The notes under the pieces are model-generated. The model saw only the letters and a list, made by a program, of their open reading frames with translations, searched no databases and was not told the DNA's origin. A DNA stretch of 5,882 nt from an uncultured Eubacterium sp. Lineage in GTDB: Bacteria > Bacillota > Clostridia > Lachnospirales > Lachnospiraceae. The stretch lies in assembly GCA_910589665.1 (NCBI GenBank), contig CAJUTR010000044.1, forward strand, positions 1-5,882. Reading direction: 5' to 3'. This document shows, in pieces, positions 1-5,804 of the stretch; position 1 is the stretch's first letter, and each line of letters opens with the position of its first letter. A program made the position numbers and the translations under genes.

Positions 1-61
1 AAAACAGTTGGTTGGGCGACAGGGAATTCACTTATAAAAGTTGTAAAGTGGTGTTAGTGGT

Positions 62-1018
62 TGGCTTGATAAAGATAATAACCCTGTTTCTGATTACCTT
101 GATTTTGCTAGAAGTGTACTTTGCATTCCGCAGGCTCATGAAATGATTGCAAGATATACAGTTTTGGATGAAAAAGCGAAGAAATTAATATTGCTTCGTC
201 CCTATCAGATCCATGCGATAGAATCGATTAGAGAAGCTTCAAGGCGCGGTAAGCCGGGTTATGTCTGGCACACAACGGGTTCTGGTAAAACCCTTACTTC
301 TTACAAAGCCACCAGAAATTTGTTGATGGATATCCCGGCAATTGATAAAGCGATTTTTTTGATTGACAGAAAAGATTTGGACACTCAGACAACAATGGCA
401 TTTCAGGCACCGGTGTTGTTTAAGAGGTGTGTTGATGATGCGATCAAGCTTTATTCCGTGGGTGGAATGAACGATGCTATCGTGGCAGAGTGGGATGAGA
501 TTGAGCCGGCATTTAGAAAAGCGCTTGCGGCACTTCGTGTGTGTGCTGCAACTCCTTCTGAGATTCCGGGTATGTCGCTAGCGGAAAAGAAAGTGTTTAC
601 AAAAATATTTCAGAATTTTGATAAGCTTTTTGCTCGATTGAAGTCTTTCACAAACTATGAGGACACCATGCTTGAAGAGTATGAAATTACAGAGGATGAG
701 TATGAGGAAGTAAAACAATATGTTGAGGAACTGTGTAAGGATAACCCGAAAGTGGCGTATATTATGTCGGATTTGATATATGAAATTGAATTGGATGAAG
801 ATAAATACAAAGGCCAGTCCATTCTCAATATTGTTGAAAATATGAAACGTGATTGTATCGACAAGGTTATTACCGATTTCTGCGTCGCGTGGTATACATC
901 AAAAGAGGATGTAATGTATGCTGCCACACATTATCGAAATGGAGAGATTCCAAATGAAAGCGCAATAAAGGCAACAGTTGATTTTACGAACTATAAAGAA
1001 GCACAGATTGTTAAATGA
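62..1018 (+). pseudogene. hsdR: Relic of type I restriction enzyme motor subunit HsdR, truncated and internally deleted
   Basis: HsdR is the ATP-driven translocase and nuclease subunit of type I restriction systems. The reading frame stays open from base 62 (W-L-D-K-D-N-N-P) to the stop at 1016-1018. The first ATG, at 143, has no ribosome binding site and lies inside recognisable HsdR sequence, so it is not a convincing start. Counting from that ATG, residues 19-30 (RPYQIHAIESIR) are the Q-tip region, 45-50 (TGSGKT) are Walker A, and 70-88 (from AIFLIDRKDLD) lead into motif Ia. At residues 89-90 (about 407-412) the text jumps to HsdR C-terminal sequence, so the DEAH box and later helicase motifs are absent. 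Residues 143-190 and 195-285 look like the C-terminal helical region, possibly with a second deletion near 188-190. The N-terminal PD-(D/E)XK nuclease is missing, with stops in this frame at 35-37 and 44-46. Full-length relatives are about 900-1100 residues. A working restriction subunit is very unlikely; a translated fragment cannot be excluded. Confidence 0.82.
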
Positions 1019-1119
1019 TATGGACTTTTCAGTACTTTTTTGCAAATACTATAGAAAATGGGGAGAAATCATGAAAAATCATCTACTCCAAAATCTATGC
1101 CAAAATCCAAATTTTCTAT

Positions 1120-1148
1120 TTGCAAAATTGTCCAAAATCCTGTATACT
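1120..1148 (+). promoter_or_regulatory. Sigma-A-type promoter for the transglycosylase-gpmI transcript
   Basis: A -35 element TTGCAA (1120-1125) and a -10 element TATACT (1143-1148) are separated by exactly 17 bases, each differing from consensus at one or two positions. They lie in an AT-rich region, and transcription would start near 1155, about 30 bases before the GTG start at 1186. Three copies of CCAAAATC (1088-1095, 1100-1107, 1132-1139) surround the promoter; the last lies in its spacer. This is a prediction from sequence pattern only. Confidence 0.65.
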
Positions 1149-1171
1149 TATCATGTTATAGCTTTAACAAC

Positions 1172-1179
1172 AGGAGGTG
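1172..1179 (+). promoter_or_regulatory. Strong ribosome binding site that fixes the transglycosylase start
   Basis: AGGAGGTG is nearly a perfect complement of the 16S rRNA 3' end. An in-frame GTG at 1177 lies inside this element and therefore cannot be the start. The next in-frame GTG, at 1186, has a six-base spacing from the element and is the sensible initiation codon. Confidence 0.85.
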
Positions 1180-1185
1180 AGCGGC

Positions 1186-2109
1186 GTGGCACTTGCGGTA
1201 AATGGTGTTCGGGCCAATCCGTACGTGAATACGGCTTATGTGGATCAGGGAAACGGGAAAACGACGATTACCCCATTTTCCGATATATTAAAAAAAGAAA
1301 AAGAACAGGCGGCGGCATCAGTTTCGAGCGCGCAAAAGGCGCAGGCAGATCAGACAGCATCCTCGTCTGGTGCGACATCCCCGTCCGGAGCGGTGCCTCC
1401 GTCTACCGGGATCGCGTCAACAAACGGGACGACCGGCAGACTGTCTTCGGATGGAAAGCTGACGACAACGCTGGATGACATATTCCGGCGCGCCTCGGAA
1501 AAATATAACATTTCCTATGATTTCCTCACTGCGGTGGCGAAAGCGGAGTCGGATTTTAATCCGAACTGCGTATCATCGGCAGGCGCGAAAGGGATCATGC
1601 AGGTGATGCCGTATGAAGCGAAGGAGCTCGGCATTACCGATGTGTTTGACCCCGAGCAGAATATTATGGGTGCGGCAAAACTTCTGGCAGCGCACCTGAA
1701 AAAATTTGACGGGGACATGACGCTGGCGGCAGCGGCTTATAATGCCGGAAGCGGCCGGGTGAAGCAGTACGGCGGCGTTCCGCCGTTTAAAGAAACACAA
1801 AATTATGTGAAAAAGATCGCTGCCTATATGAAAGAAGGAGTCAAGGTGCCGGATAAGACTTACACCGTATCGCCCAATAAACTGAGCGGTGATGTGACGA
1901 AGAGTCAGGGCATACAGGGTCAAGGCACGCAGGGCCAGGGCACGCAGGCGGCGTCCGGCGCGCAGAACCAGATACCCGGCGCGGTTCCAGCTACGGAAGA
2001 AGAGTTAAATCAGAGCATGGTAGTCGTGGGAAGCGGCGAGCAGGCGGTGACGATGACATACGGTGCTTATTTACGATATTTGGAATTGGGAAGTCTGGGA
2101 GTAGGCTGA
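1186..2109 (+). CDS. SLT-domain lytic transglycosylase without an obvious signal peptide
   Basis: The 307-residue product (GTG start) belongs to the family that cleaves the MurNAc-GlcNAc bond of peptidoglycan with formation of 1,6-anhydroMurNAc. The SLT catalytic domain spans about residues 95-217. It contains AKAESDFNP with the probable catalytic Glu at 121, then SSAGAKGIMQVMP (130-142) and AAAYNAG (182-188), which are the standard motifs in standard order. Residues 1-30 are polar and contain no Lys/Arg-plus-hydrophobic stretch, so no Sec signal or membrane anchor is visible. Residues 40-90 are an Ala/Ser/Thr/Gln-rich linker. A Gly/Gln tract with three pentapeptide repeats (241-255) precedes a C-terminal segment with no domain I recognise. 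The substrate should be outside the membrane, so the export route is unclear; a non-Sec route such as flagellar export is only a guess. The gene is followed after 16 bases by gpmI with no terminator between them. The enzyme class is secure; the physiological role is not. Confidence 0.9.
   Translation: MALAVNGVRANPYVNTAYVDQGNGKTTITPFSDILKKEKEQAAASVSSAQKAQADQTASSSGATSPSGAVPPSTGIASTNGTTGRLSSDGKLTTTLDDIFRRASEKYNISYDFLTAVAKAESDFNPNCVSSAGAKGIMQVMPYEAKELGITDVFDPEQNIMGAAKLLAAHLKKFDGDMTLAAAAYNAGSGRVKQYGGVPPFKETQNYVKKIAAYMKEGVKVPDKTYTVSPNKLSGDVTKSQGIQGQGTQGQGTQAASGAQNQIPGAVPATEEELNQSMVVVGSGEQAVTMTYGAYLRYLELGSLGVG
1906..1950 (+). repeat. Three 15-bp tandem units encoding QG(I/T)QG-type pentapeptides
   Basis: Three consecutive in-frame 15-base units (1906-1920, 1921-1935, 1936-1950) encode QGIQG, QGTQG and QGTQA. 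Units two and three share the core GGCACGCAGG, and the first is more diverged. The repeat sits in the flexible linker after the SLT domain. The 15-base unit means copy-number changes would keep the frame and only change linker length. Confidence 0.75.
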
Positions 2110-2115
2110 AAGGAG
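2109..2115 (+). promoter_or_regulatory. gpmI ribosome binding site overlapping the upstream stop codon
   Basis: AAAGGAG begins on the last base of the transglycosylase stop (TGA 2107-2109) and lies ten bases before the gpmI ATG at 2126. Ribosomes finishing the upstream gene would pass directly over this site, which suggests translational coupling. The slightly long spacing is still within the usable range. Confidence 0.7.
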
Positions 2116-2125
2116 AGTTTAGAAA

Positions 2126-3670
2126 ATGGGTAAGAAACCTACGGTATTAATGATATTAGATGGTTATGGATTAAATGATAAGATAGAAGGAAATGCAGTT
2201 GCAGAGGGGAAAACGCCTGTGATGGATCAGCTAATGGCGGAGTGTCCGTTTGTCAAAGGAAATGCCAGCGGTATGGCGGTTGGACTTCCTGACGGACAGA
2301 TGGGAAATTCCGAGGTGGGTCACCTGAATATGGGTGCCGGCCGCATCGTGTACCAGGAATTGACAAGGATCACGAAAGAAATCGAGGATGGCGTCTTTTT
2401 TGAGAATGAGGCGCTTTTGAAAGCGGTGGAGAACTGCAAGAAAAACGGCTCGGATCTGCATTTGTTCGGCTTGTTGTCCGATGGCGGTGTGCACAGCCAT
2501 AACACGCATATGTACGCACTTTTGGAACTTGCGAAGAAAAGCGGGATTGAAAATGTTTATCTCCATGCCTTTTTGGACGGACGTGATACACCGCCGTCAT
2601 CGGGCAAGGATTTTGTAAAAGCGGCGATGGATAAAATGGAAGAGATCGGCGTCGGACAGGTGGCGACCGTGATGGGCCGCTATTATGTGATGGACCGTGA
2701 TAACCGTTGGGATCGTGTTCAGAAAGCGTATGAGGCGCTGGTGCTCGGACAGGGAGAGACAGCGGAGTGCGGCATCTGCGCAGTACAGCAGTCCTATGAC
2801 AAAGGGGAGACGGATGAGTTTGTGCTCCCGACAGTGATCGTGAAAGACGGGAAGCCGGTGGCGACCGTTAAAGAAAATGATTCCGTTATTTTCTATAATT
2901 TCCGTCCAGACCGCGCGAGAGAGATCACAAGGGCATTCTGCGATGATAAATTTGAGGGATTTGACAGAGCGAAGGGATTTATACCGCTTACGTTTATCGC
3001 GTTTACAGAATATGATGTGACGATTCCAAATAAGACGGTGGCATTCCACAAAGTAGAAATTACCAATACCTTCGGAGAGTTTTTGGCGAAGAACGGATTG
3101 AAACAGCTTCGTACAGCGGAAACAGAGAAATACGCGCACGTTACCTTTTTCTTTAACGGCGGCGTAGAGGAACCGAATGAGGGCGAGGACAGGCTGCTCG
3201 TGAATTCTCCGAAAGTGGCGACCTATGACCTGCAGCCGGAGATGAGTGCGTACAAAGTGTGTGAGGGTCTGGTCGATGCGATCAAGTCTGACAAATATGA
3301 CGTGATCATCGTCAATTTCGCGAATCCGGATATGGTCGGCCATACTGGTGTCGAGGAGGCGGCGATCAAGGCGATTGAAGCGGTCGATGAATGTGTGGGA
3401 AAAGTCGTGGATGCGATCAAAGAGGCAGACGGGCAGATGTTTATCTGTGCCGACCACGGAAATGCAGAGCAGTTGATCGACTATGAGACAAAGCAGCCAT
3501 TTACGGCGCATACGATCAATCCGGTACCATTTATCCTCGTCAATTATGACGAAAACTTTACGCTTCGTGAGGGCGGATGTCTTGCGGACATTGCTCCGAC
3601 CCTGATCGAGATGATGGGGATGGAGCAGCCGGAAGAGATGACTGGAAAGTCGCTTCTGGTTCGGAAGTGA
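2126..3670 (+). CDS. gpmI: 2,3-bisphosphoglycerate-independent phosphoglycerate mutase
   Basis: This 514-residue cytosolic enzyme interconverts 3- and 2-phosphoglycerate in lower glycolysis and gluconeogenesis through a phosphoserine intermediate and two metal ions, usually Mn2+ in Firmicutes. The length matches the family (about 510). The alkaline-phosphatase-like metal ligands are present: Asp12 (LDGYG), Ser62 as the nucleophile in GQMGNSEVGH, Asp402 and His406 (NPDMVGH), Asp443 and His444 (ADHGN), and His462 (TAHT). The inserted phosphotransferase domain carries His123 (GGVHSHNTH), Arg153-Asp154 (DGRD), Arg185 and Arg191 (GRYYVMDRD), and Arg260/Arg263 (NFRPDRAR). Lys335 lies in AETEKYAHVTFFFNGG. 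Every catalytic residue I can place is intact. The gene commonly sits in a gapA-pgk-tpiA-eno cluster, but here it follows a lytic transglycosylase by 16 bases and appears to share its promoter. An 18-bp palindrome and a probable terminator follow. Confidence 0.97.
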   Translation: MGKKPTVLMILDGYGLNDKIEGNAVAEGKTPVMDQLMAECPFVKGNASGMAVGLPDGQMGNSEVGHLNMGAGRIVYQELTRITKEIEDGVFFENEALLKAVENCKKNGSDLHLFGLLSDGGVHSHNTHMYALLELAKKSGIENVYLHAFLDGRDTPPSSGKDFVKAAMDKMEEIGVGQVATVMGRYYVMDRDNRWDRVQKAYEALVLGQGETAECGICAVQQSYDKGETDEFVLPTVIVKDGKPVATVKENDSVIFYNFRPDRAREITRAFCDDKFEGFDRAKGFIPLTFIAFTEYDVTIPNKTVAFHKVEITNTFGEFLAKNGLKQLRTAETEKYAHVTFFFNGGVEEPNEGEDRLLVNSPKVATYDLQPEMSAYKVCEGLVDAIKSDKYDVIIVNFANPDMVGHTGVEEAAIKAIEAVDECVGKVVDAIKEADGQMFICADHGNAEQLIDYETKQPFTAHTINPVPFILVNYDENFTLREGGCLADIAPTLIEMMGMEQPEEMTGKSLLVRK

Positions 3671-3673
3671 TCT

Positions 3674-3691
3674 GTGTGAATAGATTCACAC
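3674..3691. repeat. 18-bp perfect palindrome just after gpmI
   Basis: GTGTGAATAGATTCACAC has perfect 8-base arms around a two-base AG centre, starting three bases after the gpmI stop codon. As RNA it could form a 7-bp stem with a four-base loop, extended at the base by a C-G pair and U-G wobbles, but no T-tract follows. It therefore does not look like an intrinsic terminator. It could be an operator for a dimeric regulator, an mRNA-stabilising 3' hairpin, or part of the mnmA leader; the sequence does not decide. Confidence 0.6.
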
Positions 3692-3716
3692 GGGAAGTGA
3701 AAATGAACTTGTTTTT

Positions 3717-3748
3717 GGGGGCTGCGTTTTTCGGTCAGTCCCTTTTTT
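3717..3748 (+). terminator. Probable intrinsic terminator or attenuator between gpmI and mnmA
   Basis: GGGGGCTG (3717-3724) pairs with CAGTCCCT (3736-3743) to give an eight-base-pair stem with two G-U pairs and an 11-base loop, directly followed by T residues to 3748. This is the layout of a rho-independent terminator for the transglycosylase-gpmI transcript. It ends only 25 bases before the mnmA start and I see no good promoter in between, so partial read-through or attenuation is a real possibility. Confidence 0.65.
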
Positions 3749-3761
3749 GCATCAACGGAAT

Positions 3762-3767
3762 GGAGAG
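3762..3767 (+). promoter_or_regulatory. Ribosome binding site supporting the mnmA ATG at 3774
   Basis: GGAGAG lies upstream of two adjacent in-frame ATG codons (3774 and 3777). Spacing from GGAG is eight bases to the first and eleven to the second, favouring 3774. The in-frame TTG at 3747 lies in the terminator T-tract, upstream of this site, and is not a plausible start. Confidence 0.65.
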
Positions 3768-3773
3768 CAGAGT

Positions 3774-4850
3774 ATGATGTTTGGTAAAGTCGTTGTCGGG
3801 ATGTCCGGCGGGGTGGATTCGTCAGTGGCGGCATATCTTTTGAAAGAGCAGGGGTATGAGGTGATCGGGGTCACCATGCAGATCTGGCAGGAAGAGGCCC
3901 CGCATGTGCAGGAGGAGAACGGAGGCTGCTGCGGGCTGTCGGCGGTGGAAGATGCCAGACGGGTGGCGGATCATCTGGGCATCCGGTATTATGTGATGAA
4001 TTTCCGCGAGGAGTTCCAAAAACATGTGATTGATTATTTTGTCCGAGAATACAGGAAGGGGCGGACGCCAAATCCGTGTATCGCCTGCAATCATTTTGTA
4101 AAATGGGAGTCGCTTTTGAGGAGGAGTCTGGAGATTGGGGCGGACAGCATAGCGACCGGGCATTACGCACGGATCGAGCAGCTGGCAAATGGCAGATATG
4201 CACTCAAAAAATCGGTAACGGCGGCGAAAGACCAGACCTATGCGTTATACGGACTGACACAGGAACAGTTAGCCCGCACGCACATGCCGGTCGGGGACTA
4301 TGAGAAGGATGAAGTGAGGAGGATCGCGGGAGAGGCAGGACTTCCTGTGGCGAGTAAGCCAGACAGTCAGGAGATCTGTTTTGTGCCGGATGGCGATTAT
4401 GCGGCGTTTATCGAGCGTGAGACGGGTCGGGCAGACGAGGTGGGACATTTTGTCGATGTTTATGGAAATGTACTCGGCGTCCATCAAGGCATTACTCATT
4501 ATACGATCGGCCAGCGAAAAGGGCTGGGCCTGGCAATGGGACATCCGGTTTTTGTCACGGAGATCCGGCCGGAAACGAGGGAAGTCGTCATCGGGGAATC
4601 AGAGGATGTGTTCCGCACGACATTGTGCGCGACTGGTCTTAACTTTATGTCGGTGCCAGAGTTCGACGGGGAAGTGCGGGCGGTGGCGAAAATCCGTTAC
4701 AATCACCGGGGCGACGATTGCACGGTCCGGATGGTGGGGCGGGATACGGTGGAGGTCGTGTTTGACCGGCCGCAGCGGGCCGTGACGCCAGGGCAGGCAG
4801 TCGTTTTTTATGAAGGTGAGTATGTGATGGGAGGCGGGACGATTCAGTAG
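3774..4850 (+). CDS. mnmA: tRNA-specific 2-thiouridylase MnmA
   Basis: MnmA is a cytosolic enzyme that installs the 2-thio group on the wobble uridine (U34) of tRNA-Lys, tRNA-Glu and tRNA-Gln. It adenylates the base with ATP and receives persulfide sulfur originating from a cysteine desulfurase. The 358-residue product has normal family length. The PP-loop ATP-binding motif SGGVDSS is at residues 11-17, CCGLSAVEDARRVAD at 52-66, and PNPCIACN carries the first catalytic Cys at 102. The second catalytic Cys is at 202 in DSQEICFVPDGDY. GQRKGLG (246-252) and the C-terminal beta-barrel ending in TPGQAVVFY are also present, so the protein looks fully functional. In Bacillus a dedicated desulfurase gene adjoins mnmA; none is visible here. 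The third-codon positions are strongly GC-biased, unlike the next gene. A probable terminator lies just upstream, so expression is either by read-through or from a promoter I cannot identify. The gene symbol trmU is also used. Confidence 0.96.
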   Translation: MMFGKVVVGMSGGVDSSVAAYLLKEQGYEVIGVTMQIWQEEAPHVQEENGGCCGLSAVEDARRVADHLGIRYYVMNFREEFQKHVIDYFVREYRKGRTPNPCIACNHFVKWESLLRRSLEIGADSIATGHYARIEQLANGRYALKKSVTAAKDQTYALYGLTQEQLARTHMPVGDYEKDEVRRIAGEAGLPVASKPDSQEICFVPDGDYAAFIERETGRADEVGHFVDVYGNVLGVHQGITHYTIGQRKGLGLAMGHPVFVTEIRPETREVVIGESEDVFRTTLCATGLNFMSVPEFDGEVRAVAKIRYNHRGDDCTVRMVGRDTVEVVFDRPQRAVTPGQAVVFYEGEYVMGGGTIQ

Positions 4851-4935
4851 ATGGATGTAATAGCACAGATTTCGGTGCCTGCGAGGATGGTGGTGTAAAG
4901 GCAAAGGAAGGCTTAAAGCGGATGGGAAGGAAAAA

Positions 4936-5766
4936 ATGGAGATTATAATAAAAAAGAATGAGGCTGAAATTAATGAAAATGTTGCGAACGGGCTTTTGGG
5001 AATTTGGGGAGTTGTCCTACTGGTAGATGTTCTTTGTTGGAGTGGGGTATTTGATATTTATTTTGATATGACGATTATTTTGTTGTTAGCAGCGTCGGTC
5101 ACGCTGGTTGTACCTGCAGTTATGATAGTAAAGTTTCATTTTTATAGTAATATGATGAAATACCTTATTGTGACCGCAACAGCAATTATGGCAGGAACCT
5201 CATATGTGTTGTTTACCTTTCAAGCTGTAATTGTTTTTGTAGTACCTACTTTAATAGCTGGATTATATATGAATAAACGCCTATTATATTATTCCGGAAT
5301 GCTATCTGTTATGGTTATTATATTGGCTCATATGATGACAGGAATATATTTACGCCAGCCGTGGATCGAGCCATTTACAAGTATGGAAGAAATTCTTAGG
5401 TATGGTGCAATATCAAGATGCTTACAGTATTTGGGATGTTTTTTGCTCATATTTCTGATGTTGGATCGATATATGCAGATCATGAAACCTATTGTTTGTG
5501 TAGAAGAAAATCCTACTAATGATACGAATAAGAAAATGGCAGAAGAAAAAGAATTTGAAATGATGATGCAAACGTTGACAGAACGTGAAAAATCTGTTTT
5601 TGTATTGATTGTAAGTGGGTATACTAATATGCAGATTGCTGATAAATTATGTTTGTCAAATGGAACCGTAAAAAATTACATATCCACTATCTACGAAAAG
5701 ATCGGAACCAAAGAAAGAAACTCTCTGATCATGAAATATAATAGTTTTGTGAAAGAAGATGACTAA
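4936..5766 (+). CDS. Membrane-anchored LuxR-type transcriptional regulator
   Basis: The 276-residue product has a hydrophobic N-terminal part and a C-terminal DNA-binding domain. Likely membrane segments are about residues 18-38, 45-65, 75-94, 96-110, 116-137 and 162-177, which would give six helices. A charged linker (about 190-212, EENPTNDTNKKMAEEKEFE) joins them to a LuxR/GerE helix-turn-helix at about 213-268. That domain shows LTEREKSV, GYTNMQIADKL, LSNGTVKNYIS and YEKIGTKERNSL, all typical of the family, with the recognition helix near SNGTVKNYISTIY. There is no receiver domain or N-acyl-homoserine-lactone domain, so it reads as a one-component regulator tethered to the membrane. The signal and target genes are unknown. 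The ATG at 4936 has GAAGG five bases upstream. Sampled 60-base stretches are about 30-35% GC against more than 60% in mnmA, suggesting a different origin or recent acquisition. No clear promoter is visible in the 85 bases before it. A terminator follows the stop. Confidence 0.87.
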   Translation: MEIIIKKNEAEINENVANGLLGIWGVVLLVDVLCWSGVFDIYFDMTIILLLAASVTLVVPAVMIVKFHFYSNMMKYLIVTATAIMAGTSYVLFTFQAVIVFVVPTLIAGLYMNKRLLYYSGMLSVMVIILAHMMTGIYLRQPWIEPFTSMEEILRYGAISRCLQYLGCFLLIFLMLDRYMQIMKPIVCVEENPTNDTNKKMAEEKEFEMMMQTLTEREKSVFVLIVSGYTNMQIADKLCLSNGTVKNYISTIYEKIGTKERNSLIMKYNSFVKEDD

Positions 5767-5772
5767 AGTCAT
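5759..5772. repeat. 14-bp perfect palindrome over the regulator stop codon
   Basis: ATGACTAAAGTCAT has perfect six-base arms around an AA centre and includes the TAA stop (5764-5766). Another ATGACT occurs at 5781-5786, in the following terminator stem. It may be an operator-like element or chance; it is short and AT-rich. Confidence 0.4.
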
Positions 5773-5775
5773 ATA

Positions 5776-5804
5776 AAGGAATGACTCCTGTCACTTCCTT
5801 TTTT
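5776..5804 (+). terminator. Intrinsic terminator after the LuxR-type regulator
   Basis: AAGGAATGA (5776-5784) pairs with TCACTTCCTT (5791-5800), giving six plus three base pairs with one bulged C at 5794 and a six-base loop CTCCTG. A run of T residues (5799-5804) follows. It starts ten bases after the stop codon, which is a normal position, and closes the transcription unit. Confidence 0.7.

Noticed and set aside
3..146. Open frame from the left edge ending in a hydrophobic stretch, reading like a membrane protein tail
   Set aside because: From base 62 onwards it overlaps clear HsdR sequence in another frame; the hydrophobic run is a by-product of T-rich codons.
1071..1478. Open frame from ATG 1071 with GGGGAG (1060-1065) upstream, running into the transglycosylase gene in another frame
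   Set aside because: Most of it overlaps the first third of the well-supported transglycosylase gene, its product is Arg/Gly-rich with no recognisable features, and the promoter at 1120-1148 lies inside it.
1918..1950. Tandem repeat considered as a possible CRISPR or mobile-element signature
   Set aside because: The units are 15 bases, in frame and without spacers, and encode a Gly/Gln linker in the transglycosylase.
2597..3511. Long open frame on the minus strand opposite gpmI
   Set aside because: gpmI is complete with all catalytic residues on the other strand. The antisense protein is His/Arg/Phe-rich, as expected for a shadow of GC-biased codons, and has no domain I recognise.
4381..4785. 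Overlapping + strand frame inside mnmA
   Set aside because: It lies wholly within intact mnmA, is Arg/Trp/Ser-rich and has no ribosome binding site of its own.
4851..4898. Fifteen-codon frame starting directly after the mnmA stop
   Set aside because: It is very short, has no convincing ribosome binding site and encodes no known leader or toxin motif; chance is sufficient.
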